The notes beneath the pieces are model-generated. The model ran no database searches. It saw nothing but the letters and a program-made list of their open reading frames with translations, and was not told where the DNA came from. Both the position numbers and the translations under genes were made by a program. Below, piece after piece: positions 9,239 through 18,177 of a stretch of DNA of 64,000 bases (positions within the stretch are counted from its first letter, which is position 1; each line of letters opens with the position of its first letter). Source of the stretch: an uncultured Dermabacter sp. (lineage in GTDB: Bacteria; Actinomycetota; Actinomycetes; Actinomycetales; Dermabacteraceae); contig CAMXWV010000011.1 in NCBI GenBank assembly GCA_947252755.1, positions 1 to 64,000 of the forward strand. Reading direction: 5' to 3'.

Positions 9239-10231
9239 TTACAGCGAGGGGGCGGCAGGCCCGTGCGCCTGTGGGCTGCGGTGCTGGGCATGGAACGGGT
9301 TCGGCGGGGCCGGTGGCGGGGGCGCGTCGAGGGCGTCGGCGATCTGCCGGGCATCGCTGGTGAGCATCGCCGTGCCTGCGGCGATGAGCTGATGGGGTCC
9401 GGCACTGGCCGCACTGGTGACCGGACCGGGCACCGCCCCGACGACCCGCCCCAGGGCGTGCGCGTGGCTGGCAGTGCCCAGGGCTCCGGAGCGAGGGCCC
9501 GATTCGACCAGCACTGTCGCCCCGGCCATGGCCGCCATCAAGCGCGACCGGGCCAGGAATCGGGTCCGGGTCGGTGTGGCCTGCGGGGGGAGCTCGGTCA
9601 CGAGCAGGCCCCGGTCGCCGATCCGGTCCAACAGATCGGCGTGGGCGCGGGGATACGGCCGGTCCAACCCACCAGGAAGCACCGCGATGGTGTCACCGCC
9701 GTGGGCGAGAACCCCGCGGTGAGCGGCGCCCTCGATGCCGAAGGCCCCACCGCCGACGACGACCTTCCCCGCCGCGGCGAACTGGCCGGCGAAGTCGCTG
9801 GCGACGCGCTCCCCGTACGAGGTCGCCGCCCGGGTTCCGGTGACCGTGACGGTCTCCCGGGTGCGCGGGCCGAGCAGGGTCTCGTTGCCGAGGGTCCACA
9901 AGACGTAGGGGGCGCGATCGGTGAGATCGTTGACCCCGGCAGGCCAGTCCGGATCGGTCGGGATGAGCGTGCCGTAGCCGGCCTGGCGGGCATGATCGAG
10001 GGCTTCCAGCAGGCCGTCGCCCATGCGTCGGGCGTGCTGGTCGCGCCAGATCATCGCATCCGCGCGGCCCAGCAGCGGCACCGTGTCCTGGGACTCGAGC
10101 AGCCGCACCGTGCCCACGGCGCCGGCGAGTGCGAGCACCCGCCCGGTCACCGCATCGCCGGGCTCGGCGATCATCGACAACACCATGCGCGCTTCCCGCT
10201 CGTCCTGGAGTTCGTCGGCCAGTCCCGCCAT
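9239..10231 (-). CDS. DprA/Smf-like DNA-processing protein, copy 1
   Basis: DprA proteins bind single-stranded DNA and load RecA during uptake of DNA; in mobile elements they may protect or process incoming strands. This 330-residue copy has the Rossmann-like DprA core. Residues ~130-185 carry TGTRAATSYGERVA and GGGAFGIEGAAHRG, followed by IAVLPGGLDRPYP and, near residue 270, AVPGPVTSAASAGPHQLI. The N-terminal ~100 residues are helical, as in chromosomal DprA. The ATG follows GGAAGGACATCGAC. A second copy lies directly upstream in the transcription order. The C-terminus is a Pro/His/Ala-rich tail with no winged-helix domain. Confidence 0.85.
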   Translation of the reverse strand: MAGLADELQDEREARMVLSMIAEPGDAVTGRVLALAGAVGTVRLLESQDTVPLLGRADAMIWRDQHARRMGDGLLEALDHARQAGYGTLIPTDPDWPAGVNDLTDRAPYVLWTLGNETLLGPRTRETVTVTGTRAATSYGERVASDFAGQFAAAGKVVVGGGAFGIEGAAHRGVLAHGGDTIAVLPGGLDRPYPRAHADLLDRIGDRGLLVTELPPQATPTRTRFLARSRLMAAMAGATVLVESGPRSGALGTASHAHALGRVVGAVPGPVTSAASAGPHQLIAAGTAMLTSDARQIADALDAPPPPAPPNPFHAQHRSPQAHGPAAPSL

Positions 10232-10325
10232 GTCGATGTCCTTCCATGATCGTCGTCACCGGTCAGGTACGCCTGGACTCACCAGGTCCCGCTAGCCGTC
10301 ACCGATGCACGGTGGACGGATCGGT

Positions 10326-11321
10326 TCACAGGCCCCATCCGTGGTGCGGTGGGCCGGCGCGCGGGGGCGTGGGTGGTTCCGGGCCTGGACGCTGCCGCGG
10401 TTGCGGTGCGGGATAGTGGATGCTGAGCACGTCGCTGGCGCCGAGCACGGCCTGCGCGGCCCCGTCGCGGATGAGTTCATTCGGAACTTCGCTGGCTGGG
10501 CTGGTCACCGGTCCTGGTATGGCCCCGACGGGTCGGCCCAGCTCCCGGGCGCGATCGACGACCGCGGCGGCGGCCGAGCGGTCGTCGGCTTCGACGAGCG
10601 TGACCGATCCCGACAGCGCGGCCTCGATCCTCAATCGGGCGAGGATGCGGTCCGCATCGTGCCCGCCCTCACCCGGCGGGCTCTCGCTGAGCAGCAGGCC
10701 CTGAGCGGCGATCTCGTCGAGGGTCTGGGCGTTGCTGTCCCCTCCGCGAACGTCGATGCCGCCGGGGATGACGGCGATGGTGCGGCCATCGTTGCGCAGC
10801 GCCGTCTCATGCACGGCGGCATCGATGCCGGACGCGCCCCCGGCGACGACGACACCCCAGTCATCGACGAGGTCGACAGCGAGCTCGCTGGCCATCTGCC
10901 GCCCGTAGGCGGTGGAGTTGTGGGTGCCGGTGATCGTGAAGGTCTGGGCGAACGACTGGAGCAGCTGGGTGTCGCCGGAGGCCCAGAGGATGTACGGGGC
11001 ACGGTGACCTAAGTCGGCGAGTCCGGGCGGGTAGTGCTCGTCATCGGGGATGAGCGTGCGGAGGCCGGACTTGTCCGTGCGGTCGAGGGCCTGCTCGATC
11101 CTGTCGGCGTCGATCCGTGGGCGCTGCCGTGTCCGCCATAGGCCGGTCTCGACCCTGTCCAGTCCCGGGATCGGATCCTCGTCCTCGAGGAGCCGGAGGG
11201 TTTCGAGCGCGCCGACGGTGGTGAGCACGCGCCCGGTCAGCGGGTCGCCGGGGCCGGCGATGGCCGCGAGCGCGATGCGTGCCGAGCGTTCGTCGCCGGT
11301 CATCTGGGTCAGGGCCGCCAT
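10326..11321 (-). CDS. DprA/Smf-like DNA-processing protein, copy 2
   Basis: Second tandem DprA-like protein, 331 residues and colinear with the copy at 9239-10231. It has TGTHNSTAYGRQMA, VVVAGGASGIDAAVHETA, IAVIPGGIDVRGGD and GAIPGPVTSPASEVPNELI. Compared with copy 1 it has the more usual GGASGID in place of GGAFGIE. The start ATG is preceded by GAAGGAGACCCTC. The two proteins keep the same length and core motifs but differ widely elsewhere, so they probably do not simply substitute for each other. Acting as a pair on transferred single strands is possible but is inference. Confidence 0.85.
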   Translation of the reverse strand: MAALTQMTGDERSARIALAAIAGPGDPLTGRVLTTVGALETLRLLEDEDPIPGLDRVETGLWRTRQRPRIDADRIEQALDRTDKSGLRTLIPDDEHYPPGLADLGHRAPYILWASGDTQLLQSFAQTFTITGTHNSTAYGRQMASELAVDLVDDWGVVVAGGASGIDAAVHETALRNDGRTIAVIPGGIDVRGGDSNAQTLDEIAAQGLLLSESPPGEGGHDADRILARLRIEAALSGSVTLVEADDRSAAAAVVDRARELGRPVGAIPGPVTSPASEVPNELIRDGAAQAVLGASDVLSIHYPAPQPRQRPGPEPPTPPRAGPPHHGWGL

Positions 11322-11339
11322 GAGGGTCTCCTTCGGTCC

Positions 11340-11807
11340 TCAGTCAGGTGCGCCCGCAGTGCCGTGAGCACGGTAGTGGTCGCGCAGCACTCGGATGTCC
11401 TCATCGGAGAAGACGAGGACCCCGGATCTGCGCGTGATCGCGGAGCATGGCATGACCGAGCCCCAACCTGGAGGGCTGGTGATGAAGACCCGGTGCGCTG
11501 TCCCGGTCTCACACGCCTCACAAGCCTCGCCGGAGTTCTGGGGGTGGCGGCGATGGAGCAGCCAGAGCGTACCGATCGCCAGGGGCGCGTTGAGCAGGCC
11601 CGGTGCGCCCGGCCACACCGCGTCGGCGAGGACACCGTAGACGGCCCACACGGTGGCGTTGGCGAGCACGCACACCTGGCCGAGGCTGCTGATCCCGGCC
11701 AGCCTCTCCGCTCGGTGCCGGTTCACCCAGGTGTGCCGGGCCTGCGGAAGGAAGAGCACGAACGAGAGCACACTCCCGCATGCGCCTACAATCGTGGTGA
11801 GTTCCAT
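11340..11807 (-). CDS. SemiSWEET / PQ-loop-like membrane protein with extra C-terminal domain
   Basis: A 155-residue protein. The first ~85 residues form three hydrophobic helices: TIVGACGSVLSFVLFLPQAR, with a Pro-Gln pair at the end of helix 1, then LGQVCVLANATVWAVYGVLA and LNAPLAIGTLWLLH. This layout matches bacterial SemiSWEET/MtN3-type PQ-loop transporters, which work as dimers. The remaining ~70 residues (SGEACEACETGTAHRVF and a C-terminal FSDEDIRVLRDHYRAHG stretch) are not typical for the family; the CEAC pair could bind metal. The gene ends 18 bases before the downstream dprA start. A sugar-transporter-like protein in a conjugation module is odd and its substrate is unknown. Confidence 0.6.
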   Translation of the reverse strand: MELTTIVGACGSVLSFVLFLPQARHTWVNRHRAERLAGISSLGQVCVLANATVWAVYGVLADAVWPGAPGLLNAPLAIGTLWLLHRRHPQNSGEACEACETGTAHRVFITSPPGWGSVMPCSAITRRSGVLVFSDEDIRVLRDHYRAHGTAGAPD

Positions 11808-11853
11808 CAGAGTGCCGCCTCCCTCCGTGCGGATATGGATTCCAGGCCGCGGC

Positions 11854-13335
11854 CTAGCGGGAATCAGTCATGCGGCTTGTCGTGTCGAAGAGCTCGTATT
11901 CGGCTGGGTGGAGTTGATGTTGCGCGACGAAAGCCCTGTCCTTGATCTTCCACAGCCCCTGACCCGTGGTCAGCTGCGGCAGGAGCTGGCGTTCCGTGCG
12001 GGTCAGGCCCAGGGTCTCCGCGGTGATGCCGAGCTGGTCGCTTTCCTGTCGATAGATGATCCGTGTTTCGGCATTGGCGAGCAGAGAATTCGCCAGAGAC
12101 CGCATCGCGCTACCGGAGTCGCCGACGTTCTCCAAGTCGCTGAGCTTGTGGAAGACGAGCATGTTGGCGATCCCGTAATGTCGGGCAAGCCTCCATTGGG
12201 AATCCATTCTTTTCAGCAATGACGGGTACTGCATGAGCCGCCAGGCCTCGTCGTAGACCACCCACCGCTGCCCGCCAGCGGGGTCGAGCAGCGCGGCTTC
12301 CATCCACGCCGAGGAACACGTCATCAGCACCGAGATCAATGTCGCGTTCTCGGTCACCCGCGACAGATCGAGCGAGAGCATCGGCAAGGTGGGATCGAAG
12401 CGGACCGTCGAGGGGCCGTCGAACAATCCACTCAGATCCCCGGCGACCAGCCGGCGCAGCGCATGCCCGACCAGACGCCCGTCTTCCTTCAGCCGCCCAT
12501 CGGGGTCCTCGGTGGGGTCGAGGATGTGATCGACGATCATCGGCAGAATCGGGACGCTGTTCTCACGCACCGTCGCAGTCAGGGCCTGATCGATCGCGGT
12601 GTGCTCCAGGGGCGTGAGCCCGCGGGCGAGGACGGTCTCGGCGAGCGCGCCGATGAGGTCCCGGCGTCGTGCGGCGACCGTGGTCGCCCACTCGGCATCG
12701 CTCATGTCCCTGGGGCGGTAGCCCTCGTCGAGAGGGTTGAGCCGGGCCGAGGCCCCGTGACCGAGGGCGATCGCCTTCCCGCCGACCGCCTCGGCGACTT
12801 TCGTATGCTCCCCTTTCGGGTCCCCGGGTACGTAGACGCGGCGCCCGAACGGCAACGACCGGGTATACAAGCTCTTGGCGAGGGAGGACTTGCCGGAGCC
12901 GACGATGCCGGCCAACACGATGTTTGGCGCGGTGATGACGCCGCGTGCGTAGAGGACCCAGGGGTCGTAGACGAAGCTCGCGCCCGAGTACAAGTCCTGG
13001 CCGATGAAGATCCCGTTGCTGCCCAACCCGCCTTCGGCCAAGAAGACGTACGCGTTCGACAGGGTCGCGCTGGTGTCCTGGTGCCGCGGCAAATGTAGCC
13101 GCGCCGGGGTGCGCAGCTGTGCGGGGCCGGGTTCCCCGGCGGCGGGCAGGTAGCGGGTGGCGCGGCGTTCAGCGCGTTCGGCCTCGGCGCGGGCCTTCGC
13201 CTCAGCGATCTCGGCCCGGCGTCGTTCGGTCCGGATCCGTGCGGCGGCCTGGCGGCGCTGCTTGCGCAGGCGCCTGCGCTCGGCCGCCGGTGCGACCAGG
13301 ACCGCGGTGTGGAGCTTCTCGTCTCGCTCGGTCAC
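11854..13335 (-). CDS. VirB4-type conjugation ATPase
   Basis: Cytoplasmic ATPase that powers assembly or substrate movement in type IV secretion. The 493-residue protein has a charged Arg/Glu/Ala-rich N-terminal helix (residues ~15-65), probably a coiled coil. Walker A is GIVGSGKSSLAKS, Walker B is RWVVYDEAWRLM, and the VirB4-like LARHYGIANMLVFHKLSDLE and NAETRIIYRQ segments follow. It lacks the long N-terminal region of Gram-negative VirB4, as in actinobacterial TraC/VirB4 homologues. Its start overlaps the stop of the upstream gene by four bases (13332-13335). It sits with SCO6880- and VirB6-like genes, as expected. Confidence 0.92.
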   Translation of the reverse strand: MTERDEKLHTAVLVAPAAERRRLRKQRRQAAARIRTERRRAEIAEAKARAEAERAERRATRYLPAAGEPGPAQLRTPARLHLPRHQDTSATLSNAYVFLAEGGLGSNGIFIGQDLYSGASFVYDPWVLYARGVITAPNIVLAGIVGSGKSSLAKSLYTRSLPFGRRVYVPGDPKGEHTKVAEAVGGKAIALGHGASARLNPLDEGYRPRDMSDAEWATTVAARRRDLIGALAETVLARGLTPLEHTAIDQALTATVRENSVPILPMIVDHILDPTEDPDGRLKEDGRLVGHALRRLVAGDLSGLFDGPSTVRFDPTLPMLSLDLSRVTENATLISVLMTCSSAWMEAALLDPAGGQRWVVYDEAWRLMQYPSLLKRMDSQWRLARHYGIANMLVFHKLSDLENVGDSGSAMRSLANSLLANAETRIIYRQESDQLGITAETLGLTRTERQLLPQLTTGQGLWKIKDRAFVAQHQLHPAEYELFDTTSRMTDSR

Positions 13336-14141
13336 CGTCCCAGCCCCCGCTCCTGCGCGACCGCGGCCACCCCGGGATGCCCGAACCAGGACGCATCCGG
13401 AAGCTGCCGTCCTCCGGTCTGGCTGCCGGTCGCGGTGCCTGCCGGGTCAGGACCGCCGATACCGTCGAGGCCGGTTGCACCGGGGTCGCTGGGGTTGGCG
13501 TGGTCGAGTGGGAGGGTCTGGCGGCGGTAGAGCGCGATCTGGGGCGGGGTGGAGCCGTACCTCAGCAGGTAGGTGTCGGCGTCGACCCGGTGGTCCATCG
13601 AGCCCGCGGGCGGTTCGTCGTAGACGTACCCGTTCTCCAGTGCCTCGGTGGTCGTGGCCTCGCCGCGGTCCCACGTCGTGAGGTGGTCGAGGCCGGCGGA
13701 GACGCCGTCTCGGTCGATGCGGTCGAGGGCGGCCTGGGCCTGCGCGCCCTCGAGGCGCACGACGGAGATCCACCGCTGCTGCGTATCGGTTCCCGGGGCA
13801 TGCCAGGCGATGCGACCGGCTGCTGCCATGGCGGTGTCGAGGTGGTTCTCGGTCAGGTCGGCCAGCGCGCTGGCCTCGCGCAGCCAGGCGGACGCGACGC
13901 GCGCGTTGAGCACACCGGCGTCGTGACTGCCGGCATCGTCGTGCGCGCGGGCGCGGTGCGTGAGGTGGGCGTCGGCGAGCTGGTCGAGGACCTGCCGCAG
14001 CGACCGGACGCCGCTGAGCAGATCCCCGAGCACGCCGTAGAGGTCCTGGGGGTGGTCGAACGCGCGGCTGGCATGCGCGAGCCCCCGCAGTGCCTGCGAG
14101 GCTTCGCCGGCGTCCGCGACGGGGTCGTAGAAGGTGGGCAT
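13332..14141 (-). CDS. Hypothetical protein, paralogue of the 14314-15162 product
   Basis: A 269-residue soluble protein with ATG at 14141 behind CGGGAGGAACCGTC. The first ~110 residues are helical (SQALRGLAHASRAFDHPQDL and following). The second part contains a beta-rich block with QQRWISVVRLEGAQ and NGYVYDEPPAG, then a low-complexity linker and a C-terminal DASWFGHPG motif. The next gene upstream has the same layout and both short motifs. It overlaps the VirB4 start by four bases. No known family is recognised; from context it may be a conserved cytoplasmic partner of the transfer ATPases. Confidence 0.65.
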   Translation of the reverse strand: MPTFYDPVADAGEASQALRGLAHASRAFDHPQDLYGVLGDLLSGVRSLRQVLDQLADAHLTHRARAHDDAGSHDAGVLNARVASAWLREASALADLTENHLDTAMAAAGRIAWHAPGTDTQQRWISVVRLEGAQAQAALDRIDRDGVSAGLDHLTTWDRGEATTTEALENGYVYDEPPAGSMDHRVDADTYLLRYGSTPPQIALYRRQTLPLDHANPSDPGATGLDGIGGPDPAGTATGSQTGGRQLPDASWFGHPGVAAVAQERGLGR

Positions 14142-14313
14142 GACGGTTCCTCCCGGTTCATGGCGATGGGATGTCGGTCAGGTGCCCGCCCCCTCCCCAC
14201 CAGCCCGGCCCGGTGAGCGCAGGCAGTCCAGAGGTGTGGCCAGAGAGCGCGGGGGCGCCGGGCCCCCGCGGGTGCCTGTCTCCGGCTGGCTCGTTTTCCT
14301 GGGTGAGCGCCGG

Positions 14314-15162
14314 TCACAGGCCCGGTCCGGGGGCGCGTCTGCCGGTGGTGCTGCCCGGGTGCTCGAACCACGACGCGTCGGCGCGTCCTCTCGATGCCGC
14401 GGGGTCGTGGTGGCGCACCGGGACGGGACTGGGCGTGGTGGGGTGCAGCGCCGGTGGCAGGGGCGGGGCGAGGGTGGGTCCCTGGCCCGGTTCGTCCCAG
14501 TGCGAGAGGCCCGCCCAGCGGCCTTCCGGGTTGATGCTCAGCTGGTAGGCCCCGACCTGGAACACCCGCTCACGGCCCGGTGGCGGTTCGTCGTAGGCGT
14601 AGCCGCGCTCGAGCTCGCGCATGATGGCGGGGTCTCCGTGGTCGGCCTGGGCGAGGTAGGCGACAGCGGCCTCGGCGCCGTGCTCGTCCAGCAGGCGCAT
14701 CGTCCTCGCAGCGGTCGTGCCTTCCTGCAGGGTCACCGTCCGCCAGACCCCGCGCTCGGACAGGCCTCTGTACGCCTGGGAGGGGGCGATCTCCTCGACC
14801 ACCGGAGCAGTCGGAGCGGGAGCGGGTGTCCAGTCGATGGTGTCTGTCCGGTCCACGGCCTCCCGCAGCAGCTCCTCGACCCCGCCAAGCCGCTGGGCCG
14901 CTTCCCGCAGGACGGTGTAGGCGTCCGCGGCGGTGGCACGGCCGGTGGCCAGGTCACCACTGAGGCTGATCGCCCGGCCCTGGTGGTGCGGGTGGGCGTC
15001 GGCGAGCTGGGCCAGTGTCGTCTGCAGTGCCCGCGTTCCGCCGCGGAGGTCGTCGATGACGGCAGAGAGCTGGTCGGGATCTTCGACGTGGCGTGTGGCG
15101 TCGGCGAGGAGCCGCAGCGCGGCATGGGCGGACTCGGCATGCTCGGCGGGGTTCGTGGACAT
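14314..15162 (-). CDS. Hypothetical protein, paralogue of the 13332-14141 product
   Basis: A 282-residue protein with the same order of parts as its downstream neighbour. A helical N-terminal half contains AALRLLADATRHVEDPDQL, then a block with WRTVTLQEGTTAARTMRLL and RGYAYDEPPPG, a Pro-rich linker and a terminal DASWFEHPG. The ATG at 15162 is preceded by GAAGAGGGAGCGATC. The repeated YDEPP-G and DASWF-HPG motifs are the strongest sign of shared ancestry. There are no enzyme motifs or membrane segments, and function is unknown. The recurring GTGCACCTGA motif lies 35 bases upstream of the start. Confidence 0.65.
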   Translation of the reverse strand: MSTNPAEHAESAHAALRLLADATRHVEDPDQLSAVIDDLRGGTRALQTTLAQLADAHPHHQGRAISLSGDLATGRATAADAYTVLREAAQRLGGVEELLREAVDRTDTIDWTPAPAPTAPVVEEIAPSQAYRGLSERGVWRTVTLQEGTTAARTMRLLDEHGAEAAVAYLAQADHGDPAIMRELERGYAYDEPPPGRERVFQVGAYQLSINPEGRWAGLSHWDEPGQGPTLAPPLPPALHPTTPSPVPVRHHDPAASRGRADASWFEHPGSTTGRRAPGPGL

Positions 15163-15231
15163 GATCGCTCCCTCTTCCGTGATCGGCCGTGCCCATCAGG
15201 TGCACGCGTCCCCTGGCCGGTCCCAGCGGGG

Positions 15232-16695
15232 TCAGACTCTCCGGCACAGGGGTAGCGCGGCGGCGGTGAACGCTTGCGCTTGCTGGCCGACGAGGCGGCG
15301 GGTCTCGCAGGAGGACTGGACGGCGGCCTGCTCGATCGCGGCGATCGCGGCATCGAGCTCGGCGACGGTGGGCGCGGACACCGAGATCAGGCCCGTGTAG
15401 CGCAGGACGCCGTGGCCGGCGGTCAGATCGGCTTCCTGCTGGAGCACGTCCTGATACTCGGCGCGCTGGCCGGCGTCCTCGATCTGCCCGATCCGGGCCC
15501 GCTGAGCGGCATCGGAGACGTACTCCGTCTTCTTCTTCCGGATGTCGCGGGCGGCCTGGTCGGTGCGCATCGGCGTGCAGATCAGCGACATCGACCGCTG
15601 CACGCCGGTGGAGAGCAGCACCGGGGACAGGAACGTCGGATACACCAGCGAGCGCGGCCACTCACTGATCCACAGCACCGCGTGGTAGGCCGAATCCGTG
15701 CGCAGGTGCGTCCACGTCTCGGCGACCGCGACCGGGCCCGCTGTGGCCAGCTGTTGCCCGATCTCCCCGTGACGTTCCAGCGTGGTCGCGACCGAGGGGT
15801 CGTAGGCCGAGCGCAGGATCACCGCGACCTCGCCGGAGGTCAGCCACGCCGAGGGCTTGAGCTCGGCCGAGCGCAGGGCCGCGACCAGCGTCGTCATCTC
15901 CTGGCGCAGCACCTGGGCTGCCCCGCGCATGCCGCCGCCGGCGGTGCGGATCTGCCGGGCCGCTGATTTCATGTCGAGGCTGAGGCTGATCGTGGAGGCG
16001 TGGCGTTCCCCGGCCGGGCCGGCGCGCTCGATGAGCTCGGCGTAGGTCGTCGCCGCCCATGACCCGTCACCGCTGCCGTGGGCGGCCCACCATTCGGCCA
16101 GGCCGCTGCCGGAGTCCGGCAGGGTCCGCTCCAGCACTTGCAGTGTCGCGACTCGTCCGGACCGGCACACGGTGGCCAGCACGCGCCCCCAGGCGTCGAC
16201 CCGGCGTCCCTGTTCGGCCGGGTCGAGCAGGATGAATGCCGGATGCGTGACGCTGCACAGCACCGTGAGTGTGGCCTGGGCGGGGTCGTGGATCATGCAC
16301 GCCCCGGTCTCGGGATCGCTGTACTCGCGCAGGCGCCCCATGTCGCCGGGCAGGGCCAGCGTCCCGGCCGGCCGCGGGGTGACGATGCGGCGCCGGTAGA
16401 GCAGCTGCCCGCCCGTGGTCCGCCACAGCCACCAGAACGCGATCGGCAGCCACTCGACGATCGGCCGCCCGCCGAGGGGAATCCAGGTCACGGCAGCGGC
16501 CAGCACCCAGATCGGTGCCGAGACCAGCACCCGGATCCCACCCCCGGCATAGAACGCGGTCACCAGGCTGGCCGCGCCGATGCCCAGGGCGATCAGCTGC
16601 GACACCGACAGGCCCAGTAGGACTCCACGCCGGGTCAGCCGGGAGAACTTCACCGGCTCCAGCTCGGTCGAGGTCTTCTCGTTCGTTGCAGACAC
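15232..16695 (-). CDS. SCO6880-like conjugation membrane protein
   Basis: A 487-residue protein with two N-terminal membrane helices, around residues 25-50 (LLGLSVSQLIALGIGAASLV) and 55-75 (VLVSAPIWVLAAAVTWIPLG). A long soluble domain follows, with HPAFILLDPAEQGRRVDAWG and DSAYHAVLWISEWPR. This is the layout of the actinobacterial SCO6880 family, regarded as part of the mating-pair apparatus and found between VirB6- and VirB4-like genes. It ends with a helical region containing DIRKKKTEYVSDAAQRARIG. The start follows CGAACGAGAA-type purine-rich sequence and lies seven bases after the stop of the VirB6-like gene. Family assignment is from layout and motifs; the biochemical role is not known. 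Confidence 0.82.
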   Translation of the reverse strand: MSATNEKTSTELEPVKFSRLTRRGVLLGLSVSQLIALGIGAASLVTAFYAGGGIRVLVSAPIWVLAAAVTWIPLGGRPIVEWLPIAFWWLWRTTGGQLLYRRRIVTPRPAGTLALPGDMGRLREYSDPETGACMIHDPAQATLTVLCSVTHPAFILLDPAEQGRRVDAWGRVLATVCRSGRVATLQVLERTLPDSGSGLAEWWAAHGSGDGSWAATTYAELIERAGPAGERHASTISLSLDMKSAARQIRTAGGGMRGAAQVLRQEMTTLVAALRSAELKPSAWLTSGEVAVILRSAYDPSVATTLERHGEIGQQLATAGPVAVAETWTHLRTDSAYHAVLWISEWPRSLVYPTFLSPVLLSTGVQRSMSLICTPMRTDQAARDIRKKKTEYVSDAAQRARIGQIEDAGQRAEYQDVLQQEADLTAGHGVLRYTGLISVSAPTVAELDAAIAAIEQAAVQSSCETRRLVGQQAQAFTAAALPLCRRV

Positions 16696-16701
16696 CTGTC
16701 C

Positions 16702-18141
16702 TCACTCCTTCCCGGGCTTCGGTGGCGTGCTGGGGTTCTCCGGCGTTGAGCGCGGCTGCGGCGGTGAGGGCTGCGGCGGAGGCGTCGACGTCGGCTGGTC
16801 CGGACCGGACGAAGGACCCGTGCCCGAACCCGTGCCGGGGCCGGGGTTCGGGGGCGTCGGCGGTGGCGGGGATGAGGAGGCTGGCTGATCGGCGGAGTCG
16901 GCGGCCGTCTCGGCCTGATCGGCGATGGCCTTGCCCGTCTGCGGGCCGGCTTCCGCGGTCTTCTTCACGGCCTCGGCACCGAGGACGACGGCTGCGGCCG
17001 GACCGGCAGCGGCAGCCCCGCCACCCGCGCCCGCACCACCCGCACCGGCGCCAGCACCTTCCGCACCGCCTGCACCGGCGCCGGTGCTTCCCGAGGAGGC
17101 CGGGGGCGGGGTGGGCTTCGAGCCGGAGGTCTTGCCGCCCTCGCTGCTGCCGCCGGGCGAGTCGGACTTCTTGTCGTCGAGGACCTGCTTCGGCTCGTTG
17201 CCCTGCGACTTGCCCGGCATCGGCACCGGCCGGTTCAAGGCCTGCTTGGCGTCCTGCTCGGAGCCGGCCATCGTGTAGAAGTCGGAGCCGATGAAGGACA
17301 GGAATCGATAGCAGATGTAGGGGGCAAAGCCCGCCAGCGCCATGAGCACGATTCCGGCCAGCGGGTCGCTGATCGAGGAGATGTCCCCGTCGATCGGTGC
17401 CGAGACCTGGGTGACGGCGACCAGCAGGATCACGACGAGGACCAACTTCGAGCAGATCAGCGCGATGACGAACATCGCCCACTTGCCGATCCACCCGCGC
17501 GCGTGGTCCCAGCTCGCCCCCGAGAACGCCAGCGGTGCCAGGGCGATCGCGACCAGCAGCAAGGCTTTCCTGACCAGGAGGGAGAGCCAGACGATCGCGG
17601 CGGCGGCGATCGCCATCGCCCCCAGGAAGATCCCCAGGATCGCGGCCACGCCCGGCGCGGTGAGATTGAGCGCGGTCAGGCCCGCGACGAGCACGGCGAT
17701 CTTGTCGCCCATCGACTCGGTCGTCTCGCCGGCGGCTTGGATGATCCCGACGCAGAGCTGATCGACGATCTCGAGCGCGAGACCGGTCAAACTGATGACG
17801 ACGAACGACCCGATCACCGATTTCACGAGGCCGAGCGCGGCCCTGCTCAACGCTGCCGGTTCCCGCCGAATCAGTCCTTGGATGAGCTGGAGGCAGAAGA
17901 AGACCAGCATGAGCATCACGCCGATGCCGAAGAGCAGGTTGTAGACCGACACGTACTCCGGACTGGAGACATCGACCAGCGTCGTGGTGTCGAAGACGGT
18001 CCACACGGCCTCGAACATCCAGCCGGCCGTTTCACCCAGTGCCGAGGCCAGCCAGTCGAATGGCGCGGTGATCAACGAGGCCGCGGCTTCGCCGGCGGAA
18101 TCGCACACATTCGAGATGACGGGAATATCGCACACACCCAT
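16702..18141 (-). CDS. VirB6/TrbL-like (SCO6881-type) channel protein
   Basis: A 479-residue polytopic membrane protein with about seven hydrophobic helices between residues ~60 and 300 (for example LLFGIGVMLMLVFFCLQLI, VAAILGIFLGAMAIAAAAIV and LICSKLVLVVILLVAVTQV). A ~170-residue C-terminal tail of Gly, Ala, Ser, Pro and Thr follows, a feature shared by actinobacterial SCO6881/VirB6 proteins. It probably forms the inner-membrane channel of the mating apparatus. The start ATG follows TTGGGAGGTTCCTG. The gene lies between the pilin-like gene and the SCO6880-like gene. The tail is low complexity and compositionally biased, so its exact length may vary between relatives. Confidence 0.87.
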   Translation of the reverse strand: MGVCDIPVISNVCDSAGEAAASLITAPFDWLASALGETAGWMFEAVWTVFDTTTLVDVSSPEYVSVYNLLFGIGVMLMLVFFCLQLIQGLIRREPAALSRAALGLVKSVIGSFVVISLTGLALEIVDQLCVGIIQAAGETTESMGDKIAVLVAGLTALNLTAPGVAAILGIFLGAMAIAAAAIVWLSLLVRKALLLVAIALAPLAFSGASWDHARGWIGKWAMFVIALICSKLVLVVILLVAVTQVSAPIDGDISSISDPLAGIVLMALAGFAPYICYRFLSFIGSDFYTMAGSEQDAKQALNRPVPMPGKSQGNEPKQVLDDKKSDSPGGSSEGGKTSGSKPTPPPASSGSTGAGAGGAEGAGAGAGGAGAGGGAAAAGPAAAVVLGAEAVKKTAEAGPQTGKAIADQAETAADSADQPASSSPPPPTPPNPGPGTGSGTGPSSGPDQPTSTPPPQPSPPQPRSTPENPSTPPKPGKE

Positions 18142-18177
18142 CAGGAACCTCCCAAGCGGAAATGGAGATGGGTGGAA

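Noticed and set aside
16067..18004. 645-codon minus-strand frame overlapping the SCO6880- and VirB6-like genes
   Set aside because: Arg/Asp/Gly-rich composition and no hydrophobic segments; the other frame encodes clear membrane proteins.
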